Assembly: GCA_014872815.1 (NCBI GenBank) | Contig: WKFK01000015.1 | Span: 248,001-312,000 of the forward strand | Length of the DNA stretch: 64,000 nt | Source: Paracoccaceae bacterium | Lineage (GTDB): Bacteria; Pseudomonadota; Alphaproteobacteria; Rhodobacterales; Rhodobacteraceae | Direction of reading: 5' to 3' | Part shown: positions 37,062-45,268 of the stretch, one piece after another | Layout: each line of letters opens with the position of its first letter | How positions within the stretch are numbered: position 1 is the stretch's first letter | Program-made: the position numbers and the translations under genes | Notes under the pieces: model-generated | Databases searched by the model: none | What the model saw: the letters and a program-made list of their open reading frames with translations, nothing else | Told to the model about the DNA's origin: nothing

Positions 37062-38108
37062 TTGCGTCACCTTACCTTTGCTTGTCTTTTTCTCACACTG
37101 TTGTCTGGTCCGCTTTTTGCGGTGACGTATCCGGACCGGATGGATCGATATCTCAATGATTATGCCGATGTGCTCACTCCGGCACAGGAACAGACCATCC
37201 GTGAAAAACTGGTCGAGCTTATGGCGGAACGGGATGTCGAATTTACCGTTCTGACCATCAACAGCATGTTCACTTATGGTCATGGCGGACAGATCGAACC
37301 CTACGCCACTGATCTGTTTAACGCGTGGGGGATTGGTGATGCAGCGCGCAATGACGGCCTGTTGATGCTCATCTCGGTTGAGGATCGTCTCATGCGGATC
37401 GAGGTCGGGTCCGGCTATGGGCTGAGCCTCAATGATCCGATGAAGACCATCATTGACCGCGACATCACCCCCAAATTCAAAACAGGCCTTTTCTTTGAGG
37501 GCATTGATGCCGGTGTGTCTGAGGTGATCCAAGAGGTGACAGGAACTTGGCCGGGCGAGTTTCAGGCAAGCGGTAGCGAAAAGATTTATAATGCCTCTCG
37601 CCGGTGGTTTGATCGGTTGGGTGCGTGGATTTATGCCTTATTAGTGCCTGTTATTGGTGTTTTCACGATGCTCATTCGACGCTGGCAGCGCAACCGCCCA
37701 CGCCGCTGCCCGCATGACGGATCAAAAATGGAACGCATGGAAGAAGAGTGGGATGACAAGTTTTTGCAACCTGGTCAAATCACTGAAGAAAAACTCAAAA
37801 GCGTGGACTACGACGTTTGGCAATGCATGCGCTGTGATCATCAAACGATCGAGGCCTACAAAGGTTGGTTCTCTCGCTACAGTGCCTGTCGGTCGTGCGG
37901 GAACAAAACGGTGGAGTCCGATACGACAGTTCTGGAATACGCTACCACCAGCTCCACTGGCCTAAAGCGGATCGACTACAGCTGTCTTCATTGCAAGGAT
38001 CACTGGTCCCTGCGCAAAACCATTCCTCGCAAATCCTCGTCCAGTTCGTCGTCTGGCGGCTCTTCCGGCGGCAGTTCGTCGGGCGGCGGTGCATCCGGAA
38101 GTTGGTAA
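37062..38108 (+). CDS. TPM-domain (YgcG-like) exported membrane protein
   Basis: A 348-aa protein. Residues 1-20 form a signal peptide (MRHLTFACLFLTLLSGPLFA). A TPM domain follows (DYADVLTPAQEQTIREKL, GIGDAARNDGLLMLISVEDRLMRIEVG), then a membrane helix around residues 188-206. The C-terminal part has zinc-ribbon-like CxxC pairs (CMRC, CRSC, CLHC) and a Ser/Gly-rich tail. TPM proteins are linked to photosystem II repair and membrane processes; bacterial roles are unclear. TTG 37062 is the only start that keeps the signal peptide. Convergent with mutS, 6 bases apart. Confidence 0.8.
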   Translation: MRHLTFACLFLTLLSGPLFAVTYPDRMDRYLNDYADVLTPAQEQTIREKLVELMAERDVEFTVLTINSMFTYGHGGQIEPYATDLFNAWGIGDAARNDGLLMLISVEDRLMRIEVGSGYGLSLNDPMKTIIDRDITPKFKTGLFFEGIDAGVSEVIQEVTGTWPGEFQASGSEKIYNASRRWFDRLGAWIYALLVPVIGVFTMLIRRWQRNRPRRCPHDGSKMERMEEEWDDKFLQPGQITEEKLKSVDYDVWQCMRCDHQTIEAYKGWFSRYSACRSCGNKTVESDTTVLEYATTSSTGLKRIDYSCLHCKDHWSLRKTIPRKSSSSSSSGGSSGGSSSGGGASGSW

Positions 38109-38114
38109 GCGGGG

Positions 38115-40760
38115 TTATTCCCCCGCCAGGTCCTTCAATTCATAAATCAGGTTCAACGCTTCGCGCGGGCTGAGCGTATCTGGTGACACGTCGGCCAGTT
38201 TTTCCTGTAACGGCGAAGGTCCACTAGGTGCGGCTGCCACAGGTGGTGGCGCAACAGCAAACAAAGGCAGGTCATCGATTAGCGCCTTTTGGGCTTTGCC
38301 TTCCCGCTCGCCTTTTTCCAACGCATCCAAAACCACCCGAGCTCGATCCACCACAGCCGCAGGCAAGCCAGCCAACTGCGCGACTTGCACACCATAAGAG
38401 CGATCCGCCGCGCCTTGGGTGACCTCATGCAGGAAGATCACCTCGCCTTCCCACTCCCGTACCGCCACGGTAGCATTGTCCACACCGGCCATTTTCCCGG
38501 CCAGTTGCGTCATCTCGTGATAATGCGTTGCAAACAACGCGCGGGACTTGTTCACATCATGCAGGTGTTCCAGCGTAGCCCAGGCAATGGACAGGCCGTC
38601 ATAGGTCGCAGTCCCGCGCCCAATCTCATCCAAGATCACCAGCGCCCGGTCGTCCGCTTGGTTCAGAATGGCGGCGGTCTCTACCATTTCCACCATAAAG
38701 GTCGATCGTCCACGTGCGAGATCGTCACTTGCGCCAACACGGCTGAACAGCTGGCTCACCAGCCCAATTCGCGCGCTGTCGGCGGGCACAAAACTGCCCA
38801 TCTGCGCCAGCAGAGCAATCAATGCATTCTGCCGCAGGAAAGTCGATTTACCGGCCATGTTCGGACCGGTCAGCAGCCAAATGCTCGCCGCATCGCCACC
38901 GGACAGGTCACAATCATTGGCCACAAACGGGTCACCGGTCTTGCGCAACGCCGCCTCAACCACCGGATGCCGGCCGCCTTCGATGGCAAAATCACGGCTT
39001 TCGTTCACCTCTGGCCGCGTCCAGTTCTCATTGGCTGCCAATTCCGCCAAGGCCGCCGCCAAATCAAACTCCGCCAGCGCTTTGGACGCTGCTGCCACTT
39101 GCCCAGCCCGATCCAAAATTGCGCTTTTTAAGCTGTCATAGAGCCGCTTTTCGATCTCTAACGCGCGGTTGCCGGCGTTGAGGATCTTGGTCTCCATCTC
39201 GCTCAGTTCGACCGTGGTAAACCGCACCTGATTGGCTGTGGTCTGACGGTGAATGAAGGTTTCGCTGAGCGGCGGTGACATCATCGCATCCGCGTGCTTT
39301 GCAGTGGTTTCGATGAAATAGCCAAGCACATTGTTGTGCTTGATCTTCAGCGCGGCAATACCGGTTTGTTCGGAATATTGGGCCTGCATTCCGGCAATTA
39401 CGCCACGCCCTTCGTCACGCAACTCCCGGCTTTCATCCAGTTCCGGATCAAACCCCGGCGCAATGAACCCGCCATCGCGCGCCAGCAAAGGCGGCTCTGC
39501 GATCAACGCATCGTCTAACAAGTTGAGCAACTCGTCATGACCCCGCAATGCGTCCTGCGCGGCTTTCAAGTCTTCTGGTAGATCGCCTGCATAAGCCCGC
39601 TCTGACAATTCCCCTGCCTGACCAAGCCCATTGCGTACTGCCGCCAAATCCCGTGGGCCGCCACGATCCAGCGATAGGCGTGACAAGGCCCGGTCCAAAT
39701 CCGGAACCTTTCGCAGCGCCTCACGCAAATCAGTGGCTTCGCCGCGATGCTCCGTCATATATGAGACAGAGTCCAAGCGCCCGCGGATGCTGGGCAACCG
39801 CAAAGACGGCGAAGACAACCGCTGCTCCAACAGCCGCGCGCCGCCTGCCGTCACCGTGCGGTCAATGGTTGCCAAGAGCGATCCGGCTCGGCCACCAGAC
39901 AGGCTGGCGGTCAGCTCCAAATTGCGCCTGGTGGCTGCATCAATTTGCATCACGCCCTGCGTTGCCTCGCGCACCGGTGGCTGCAACAGCGGCAGTTTGC
40001 CTTTCTGTGTCAGCTCCAGATAATCCACGATGGCCCCAAGCGCCCCGGCTTCCGGCCGCGTAAACGTGCCAAAAGCTTCCAGTGAAGACGCCTTGAACAG
40101 CGCAGAAACGCGTTTTTCCGCTGAAACAGAGTCGAAACTGCCCCGTGAGACCGACGTCAGCGGCACGCCCATGTCCTCAACCACAGGCCCCAAGTCCGCT
40201 TCGGTGCCCTCTGCAACCAAAAGCTCACTTGGCGCCAGTCGCGCCAGTTCCGGCCCCAAACGCACCGGGCTTAGCGGCATCACATGCAGCGCGCCGGTGG
40301 AAATATCTGCCCAGGCCAGCGCCGCCTCATCGCGCACCACGGCGTAAGCGCCCAGGAAATTGTGTCGACGGGCATCCAGCAGGCTGTCTTCGGTCAATGT
40401 GCCGGGCGTCACCAGCCGCACAACATCCCGTTTCACCACCGCCTTATAGCCACGCTTTTTCGCCTCTGCCGGGCTCTCAAGCTGTTCGCAGACCGCGACG
40501 CGAAAGCCCTTGCGAATGAGCGTCAGGAAATAGCCCTCGGCGGCATGATGCGGCACGCCACACATGGGAATGTCATTTCCGTCATGTTTGCCGCGTTTGG
40601 TCAGCGCAATATCGAGCGCCTCTGCCGCCGCCACCGCGTCGTCAAAAAACATCTCGTAGAAATCGCCCATTCGGTAGAACAACAACGCATCCGGATACTG
40701 CGCCTTGATCTCCAGATATTGCGCCATCATCGGCGTGACGCCCGGCTTCCCGCCTTTCAC
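38115..40760 (-). CDS. mutS: DNA mismatch repair protein MutS
   Basis: An 881-aa mismatch sensor. The N-terminal mismatch-binding motif is GDFYEMFFDDA with the Phe-x-Glu pair. Walker A GPNMAGKST is near residues 632-640, followed by GRSTFMVEM, DEIGRGTATYDG (Walker B) and FATHYHEM. A C-terminal tail resembling the tetramerisation/clamp-binding part is present (LSPREALNLIYELKDL). It is monocistronic, divergent from the PfkB kinase gene. Confidence 0.97.
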   Translation of the reverse strand: MKGGKPGVTPMMAQYLEIKAQYPDALLFYRMGDFYEMFFDDAVAAAEALDIALTKRGKHDGNDIPMCGVPHHAAEGYFLTLIRKGFRVAVCEQLESPAEAKKRGYKAVVKRDVVRLVTPGTLTEDSLLDARRHNFLGAYAVVRDEAALAWADISTGALHVMPLSPVRLGPELARLAPSELLVAEGTEADLGPVVEDMGVPLTSVSRGSFDSVSAEKRVSALFKASSLEAFGTFTRPEAGALGAIVDYLELTQKGKLPLLQPPVREATQGVMQIDAATRRNLELTASLSGGRAGSLLATIDRTVTAGGARLLEQRLSSPSLRLPSIRGRLDSVSYMTEHRGEATDLREALRKVPDLDRALSRLSLDRGGPRDLAAVRNGLGQAGELSERAYAGDLPEDLKAAQDALRGHDELLNLLDDALIAEPPLLARDGGFIAPGFDPELDESRELRDEGRGVIAGMQAQYSEQTGIAALKIKHNNVLGYFIETTAKHADAMMSPPLSETFIHRQTTANQVRFTTVELSEMETKILNAGNRALEIEKRLYDSLKSAILDRAGQVAAASKALAEFDLAAALAELAANENWTRPEVNESRDFAIEGGRHPVVEAALRKTGDPFVANDCDLSGGDAASIWLLTGPNMAGKSTFLRQNALIALLAQMGSFVPADSARIGLVSQLFSRVGASDDLARGRSTFMVEMVETAAILNQADDRALVILDEIGRGTATYDGLSIAWATLEHLHDVNKSRALFATHYHEMTQLAGKMAGVDNATVAVREWEGEVIFLHEVTQGAADRSYGVQVAQLAGLPAAVVDRARVVLDALEKGEREGKAQKALIDDLPLFAVAPPPVAAAPSGPSPLQEKLADVSPDTLSPREALNLIYELKDLAGE

Positions 40761-40871
40761 TGCTCAGAACCCCCCAAGGTTTGGTTCCCTCCAGATAGCA
40801 AACCCGATCCCCTATCGAAAAGCGCAAAACGCGCATAGGACTGGAATGGCAATAGACAAACTGTCAAAAAA

Positions 40872-40887
40872 TTGATCACCTGATCAA
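40872..40887. promoter_or_regulatory. Perfect palindromic operator candidate before the PfkB kinase gene
   Basis: TTGATCA-CC-TGATCAA, a perfect 7+2+7 inverted repeat, 22 bases before the kinase start. Its architecture equals that of RutR-type TetR-family sites (TTGACCA-NN-TGGTCAA), with one changed base per arm. It is in the mutS-pfkB divergent region and probably overlaps the kinase promoter. Confidence 0.55.
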
Positions 40888-40909
40888 AAATCAAAGCAAA
40901 GCGGACCCA

Positions 40910-41779
40910 ATGGCGATCTACAACCTCGGCAGCATCAACGCGGATTACTTCTATCATGTGCCCCATCTCCCCGGTCCGGGCGAAACGCTTGCGGCCACCA
41001 AGATGACGCGCGGGTTGGGGGGCAAAGGTGCCAATATGAGCGTGGCCGCCGCACGGGCCGGGGCCCATACCGCGCATATTGGCGCGGTTGGGGGCGACGG
41101 CAATTGGGCGATCGATCGTATGACCGAATTCGGCGTGGACACCCGCCATATCGCCTATTTAGCGGACACGCCCATGGGCCAAGCCCTGATCTATGTGGAT
41201 GACGCCGGCGAAAACAGCATTGTGCTGCTCAATGGCGCGAACTTCCAAATCCCGACTCAAACCATCGCCAGCGCTTTGTCCGAAGCCTCCCCCGGCGATA
41301 CGCTTCTGATGCAGAATGAGACCCTAAGTCAGCTGGAAACAGCCAAAATGGCCCGCAGTCTCGATCTCTACATCGCCTACGCCGCCGCGCCATTTGATGC
41401 CAGCGCGGTCACCGCTGTGCTGCCCTATCTCGACTTCTTGATCCTCAACGAGGTCGAAGCGGCGCAGCTGCAAGAGGCGACCGGTAAAACACCAGAGACG
41501 CTCGGCATTGCCGATGTGATAATCACCTTGGGGGCCAGCGGCGCGCGTTGGATCCACAACGGCACTGCGCGGGACTTTCCTGCCGTGCCTGTCACTCCGG
41601 TGGATACCACCGGAGCAGGGGACACATTTACTGGCTATGTCTTGGCCGCGCGGGATCGCGGCCTGCCGATGGAGCAATGCATCGCGCTCGCCATGCGGGC
41701 CGGTGCCTTGATGGTCACGCGCCACGGCACCGCAGATGTGATCCCTGATCTCAAAGAAGTCGACGAGGCCCGCTTCTAA
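40910..41779 (+). CDS. PfkB-family sugar or nucleoside kinase
   Basis: A 289-aa ribokinase-like enzyme. The N-terminal GSINADYFYHVPHLPGPGET and GLGGKGANMSVAAAR are PfkB signature 1 and the sugar-binding glycines. VTPVDTTGAGDTF is signature 2, with the catalytic Asp in GAGD. Best related to ribokinase, though nucleoside kinases share these motifs. It stands alone, which prevents a substrate call. A palindromic operator candidate lies just upstream. Confidence 0.85.
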   Translation: MAIYNLGSINADYFYHVPHLPGPGETLAATKMTRGLGGKGANMSVAAARAGAHTAHIGAVGGDGNWAIDRMTEFGVDTRHIAYLADTPMGQALIYVDDAGENSIVLLNGANFQIPTQTIASALSEASPGDTLLMQNETLSQLETAKMARSLDLYIAYAAAPFDASAVTAVLPYLDFLILNEVEAAQLQEATGKTPETLGIADVIITLGASGARWIHNGTARDFPAVPVTPVDTTGAGDTFTGYVLAARDRGLPMEQCIALAMRAGALMVTRHGTADVIPDLKEVDEARF

Positions 41780-41855
41780 GCGACACTTTGTCTTCATTTG
41801 TCCAAAAATATCTTGGGGGAGTCGGCTTTGGCGACGGGGGCAACGCCCCCATCCT

Positions 41856-42518
41856 TCAGTGCCCTACAAACGGTGCGTCAGATCCCCAAAGCGCCTTCAC
41901 CCGTGCATCGCGCCCGCAAGCCTTGCGATAGCGTTTGTATGCCTCGCTCTGCTTTTTCGGGCCAAAACGGGTCAGCACAATCTTGGACCCTTTGTAATAG
42001 TCCTGATGATAGGCCTCAGCCTTGTAGAACTTTCCTTCTTTCAGGATCGGTGTGACAATGGTTTGTCCCAGTTGAGCCTGCGCTTTGGCTTTGGCGCGTT
42101 CTGCCATGCCCTGTTCCGTCTTATTGGCCACGAAAATCGCTGTACGATAGCTGTCACCACGGTCACAGAACTGTCCGCCAGCGTCGGTGGGATCAACGGA
42201 GCGGAAAAACAATTCCAGCAACGTCTCGCGTGTCACCGTGTCCGGATCAAAGGTGATCTTCACCGCCTCATAATGACCGGTCCCGCCTTTGGTCACATCC
42301 TTGTAGCTCGGGTTCTTGGTGGATCCGCCAGTGTAGCCAGAGACCACGCCGTGCACTCCCGGCACGCTCTCAAAGTCACTTTCCACACACCAGAAGCAGC
42401 CGCCCGCCACCACCAGCGTATCGGTGCCCATCGCATGGGCGCTGTGGCCATGCGCCAAGCCCCCCAACAGGATCAAAACGGACAGGGCCACGGTTTTCAG
42501 GTTCTGAAATCTGGTCAT
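41856..42518 (-). CDS. msrA: Exported peptide methionine sulfoxide reductase MsrA
   Basis: A 220-aa MsrA that reduces methionine-S-sulfoxide. The active site is GGCFWCVE; GYTGGSTKNPSYKDVTKGGTGHYEAV and a resolving-Cys region near the C-terminus (KACGRD) follow. An N-terminal signal peptide (MTRFQNLKTVALSVLILLGGLAHGHSAHA) sends it to the periplasm, unlike the common cytosolic MsrA. Start 42518 has GGAG 7 bases upstream; an ATG at 42542 adds eight residues. No msrB adjoins it. Confidence 0.93.
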   Translation of the reverse strand: MTRFQNLKTVALSVLILLGGLAHGHSAHAMGTDTLVVAGGCFWCVESDFESVPGVHGVVSGYTGGSTKNPSYKDVTKGGTGHYEAVKITFDPDTVTRETLLELFFRSVDPTDAGGQFCDRGDSYRTAIFVANKTEQGMAERAKAKAQAQLGQTIVTPILKEGKFYKAEAYHQDYYKGSKIVLTRFGPKKQSEAYKRYRKACGRDARVKALWGSDAPFVGH

Positions 42519-42618
42519 AGCGACACTCCTTGTTGCTGCCACCCTGCAGGCAAGTTTGGGCGCTTCTCAATCCCCTGAAACCGGATGTCACAGCTTGGTG
42601 AAGCAAGGTGAAGTCAGG

Positions 42619-43275
42619 TTACAGAAGCCATTTGGTACGACCGGGACGATAAACTGGCGCCACCCGTCGAAACACCGTCGCGACCGTTAGCCGCTGGTCA
42701 AACCCCAAAGTGCGCCGCTTGGAATAGAGCAAATCCAGCCGCGCCTTACGCGGCACACAACGCCGCTCATACACCGCCTCGGTTTCTTCCGGAGTCTTGC
42801 AGTCTGCCAAGAGGCGCTCTTCAGTCCGGTGGTAAACCAACGTTGCCAAGCCAGTCACGCCAGGTCGATCCTTGAGCACCTCGGCATAAAGCGCCGGAAA
42901 CCGCTCCACATAGCGGCGCAGCGGCGGGCGTGGGCCGACAAAACTGATGTCGCCTTTCAGGATGTTGAACAGCTGTGGCAATTCATCCAACCGATGGCGG
43001 CGCAGAAATGCTCCAGTTCTTGTGATCCGATGGGTTTTGTCGCCTCCCGACACTCCGCTGTCTTGATCCACATTTTCCATGGTGCGAAATTTGTAGAGTG
43101 TAAAACCCTGGGTGGGTGTTTTCATGCGTTCAGACATGTACAAGACTGGCCGTCCGTCGCGGATTAAGATCATGACCGCCACAAGCAACATCCAAGGCCA
43201 AAGGATCAGAAGCAAAAATAGCACCCATCCAAGGTCCATCATCCGCCGGCCAAAGGTGGTGCCATGCCCGATCAT
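42619..43275 (-). CDS. Bacterial sugar transferase (polyisoprenyl-phosphate type)
   Basis: A 218-aa initiating glycosyltransferase of the bacterial sugar transferase family, adding the first sugar phosphate to undecaprenyl phosphate for a surface polysaccharide. One membrane segment (DLGWVLFLLLILWPWMLLVAVMIL) precedes KFRTM, the basic-acidic RRHRLDELPQLFN motif, and FVGPRPPLRRYV. It is a short form with a single N-terminal helix. ATG 43275 overlaps the upstream epimerase stop (ATGA). No flippase or polymerase genes are nearby. Confidence 0.88.
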   Translation of the reverse strand: MIGHGTTFGRRMMDLGWVLFLLLILWPWMLLVAVMILIRDGRPVLYMSERMKTPTQGFTLYKFRTMENVDQDSGVSGGDKTHRITRTGAFLRRHRLDELPQLFNILKGDISFVGPRPPLRRYVERFPALYAEVLKDRPGVTGLATLVYHRTEERLLADCKTPEETEAVYERRCVPRKARLDLLYSKRRTLGFDQRLTVATVFRRVAPVYRPGRTKWLL

Positions 43276-44156
43276 GCCTGTGCCTCTGTTAACCTGCGCC
43301 ATTCCGAAATCATGTCTTGTGGCCGTACCACAAGCGTTTGTCCCGTCAATCGTCGAAGCCGCGCTATTGACATCGACACTTCCGCCACGGCCGTTTCCGG
43401 CGCTGGGCGCCACACAAACGGGCATTGTGCGGCCTCAAGCAACTCATGCATGGCAACTGGATTGGAGGCGGCCACGTTCACAATGTCTGGCATAGCATTT
43501 ACGGAAAGCAGGCTCGCCACCGCGTGCCAGATCACAGTGGGCGTGGCGTAGCTGCGGATTGGACTTCGGCCAATGTCAAAGGCATCCAACGTCACTGGTT
43601 GACCACTTTGAATAGCTCGAAACAAGCTGTCCGCCCCAACAACATTTGCCAATCGCAAAACCGCTGATTTTGGCTCCAATGATTGACCTGAAACGTCCGA
43701 AAACAGGCTCTGTTCCATCTCAATCTTTGCCACGCCATAGGCATTCACCGGCACAAGCGCGCTGGCTTCGGTTGCCTCTCTTGTCGGCCCGTAAACGGCG
43801 CTGCTCGAGCAATGCAGCACGCGCGCCGCACCGCTTTCTTTGGCGATCCCAACGGCCCGATGGGCCAACATAATGTTGTCAGCTAAATCCCCTGTGCCGG
43901 GCACAACGCCCCATAAGGCTAATACCGCATCCGCTTTGGGCGGCGGTTTTTTGGAATAAACCCAATCCACTCCCGTGTCCGCTCTCCGCCCACCCCACAC
44001 AACGTGCCAGCCAGCGAGCAACTCTGGAGAGGTCGCAAGGCACGCCCGGAGCAACCGCCCAAGCTTTCCGGTGCTGCCCAGCACCAACAGGGTTTTTGAG
44101 GGGGAGAACGGCACAGCGCCCGGGTTTGTCACAGAAGTCAAAAGCAAATAGTCCAA
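43272..44156 (-). CDS. NAD-dependent epimerase/dehydratase family protein
   Basis: About 294 aa, extended-SDR-like. The Rossmann loop LLVLGSTGKLGRLL is at the N-terminus. SSSAVYG and the YGVAK pair (Tyr-x-x-x-Lys) give the catalytic residues. The best supported start is TTG 44156, 9 bases after a strong GGAGGT; ATG codons at 44213 or 44219 have no ribosome site. It overlaps the sugar transferase gene by 4 bases, so both probably work on one glycan. The substrate is unknown. Confidence 0.82.
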   Translation of the reverse strand: MDYLLLTSVTNPGAVPFSPSKTLLVLGSTGKLGRLLRACLATSPELLAGWHVVWGGRRADTGVDWVYSKKPPPKADAVLALWGVVPGTGDLADNIMLAHRAVGIAKESGAARVLHCSSSAVYGPTREATEASALVPVNAYGVAKIEMEQSLFSDVSGQSLEPKSAVLRLANVVGADSLFRAIQSGQPVTLDAFDIGRSPIRSYATPTVIWHAVASLLSVNAMPDIVNVAASNPVAMHELLEAAQCPFVWRPAPETAVAEVSMSIARLRRLTGQTLVVRPQDMISEWRRLTEAQA

Positions 44157-44291
44157 ATAAATGTCACCTCCTAAAGTGCCGCCACGGCATGTGCTGTCAA
44201 CCGTGTGAAACATATCCAATATCTAAAATACGTCTTGGAAACTTCCGAACACAGCGATAGCGTCCCCTGACTTTGCGAAAGGGAGCGCACT

Positions 44292-45203
44292 ATGACTGAC
44301 CATGTCACCACCCATCAGGCCGCCGAAGACGCCCGTAATGAGGAGATCAAGATCTGGCTCAACGGCCGTGTTGTGCCCAAGGCGGAAGCGGTGGTGTCGG
44401 TCTATGACAGCGGCTTTATGCTCGGGGACGGCGTGTGGGAAGGCTTGCGCCTGTATGACGGCCACTGGGCATTTCTGGATGAACATATGGACCGCCTGTT
44501 TGAGGCGGCCAAAGCCATCGATCTGGACATCGGAATGGACAAAGCTGGCGTGATCGCCGCCTTGGAGGCCACCCGCACTGCAAATGAGATGACCACCGAT
44601 GCCCATGCCCGCTTGATGGTCACACGCGGCGTGAAAACCCGCCCGTTTCAGCACCCCTCGTTAAGCCAGCAGGGGCCAACGTTCACCATCATCATGGAAC
44701 ATTCCAAACCGTCGATCCCGCGCCCAATTCGGCTGGCAACCGTGCCACACATTCGCGGATTGCCGATGACGCAGGATCCCAAACTGAACTCGCATTCCAA
44801 GCTCAATTGCATCCTGGCATGCATCGCGGCGGAAAAGGCGGGCGCGGATGAAGCGCTGATGCTCGACATCAATGGTTTCGTGAACACCACCAACGCCTGC
44901 AACTTCTTCATCGTGCGCAAAGGCGCAGTTTGGACCTCCACCGGTGACTACTGCATGAACGGTATCACCCGCCAAAAGGTGATCGACGTGTGCCGCGCTG
45001 ACGGCATTCCGGTGTATGAGCGCAACTATTCTCTAGTCGACACCTACGGTGCGGACGAGGCGTTCCTGACGGGCACCTTTGGCGCACAGACCCCGGTCAG
45101 CGAGATCGACGGGCGCCAGATTGGCAGCGGCGAAATGGGCGAGATTACCAAGCACATACGCGCGCTCTACAAAGACCTCGTTGTAAAAGACGCCAAGCCC
45201 TGA
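44292..45203 (+). CDS. Class IV aminotransferase (branched-chain/D-amino-acid type)
   Basis: A 303-aa PLP enzyme of fold type IV. SVYDSGFMLGDGVWEGLRLYDG and the helix around NSHSKLNCILACIAAEKAGADEALMLD, containing the PLP lysine, identify the family; GITRQKVIDVC and FLTGTFGAQTPVSEIDG also match. Sequence does not decide between branched-chain aminotransferase and D-amino-acid aminotransferase. A sulfotransferase-like gene follows 65 bases downstream and may be co-transcribed. Start has GGGAG upstream. Confidence 0.88.
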   Translation: MTDHVTTHQAAEDARNEEIKIWLNGRVVPKAEAVVSVYDSGFMLGDGVWEGLRLYDGHWAFLDEHMDRLFEAAKAIDLDIGMDKAGVIAALEATRTANEMTTDAHARLMVTRGVKTRPFQHPSLSQQGPTFTIIMEHSKPSIPRPIRLATVPHIRGLPMTQDPKLNSHSKLNCILACIAAEKAGADEALMLDINGFVNTTNACNFFIVRKGAVWTSTGDYCMNGITRQKVIDVCRADGIPVYERNYSLVDTYGADEAFLTGTFGAQTPVSEIDGRQIGSGEMGEITKHIRALYKDLVVKDAKP

Positions 45204-45223
45204 TCTCGAAATTTGCACTGTCG

Positions 45224-45256
45224 CGATACAGACGCGATACCGACGTAATACCGATA
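45224..45256 (+). repeat. 11-bp tandem repeat, three units, copy A
   Basis: CGATACAGACG, CGATACCGACG and TAATACCGATA in direct tandem (45224-45234, 45235-45245, 45246-45256). The third unit runs directly into the AGGAG ribosome site of the sulfotransferase-like gene. The same 11-bp array occurs at 60512-60544. Confidence 0.8.
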
Positions 45257-45268
45257 GGAGTTTGCCCC

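Noticed and set aside
38289-39131. 280-codon open frame on the plus strand
   Set aside because: Antisense to mutS; no recognisable domain.
40872-40887. FNR/FnrL box (TTGAT-N4-ATCAA)
   Set aside because: The half-sites are present but separated by 6 bases, not 4; the 7+2+7 palindrome describes it better.
45224-45256. CRISPR array
   Set aside because: The repeat is 11 bp, directly tandem without spacers, and no cas genes are present.
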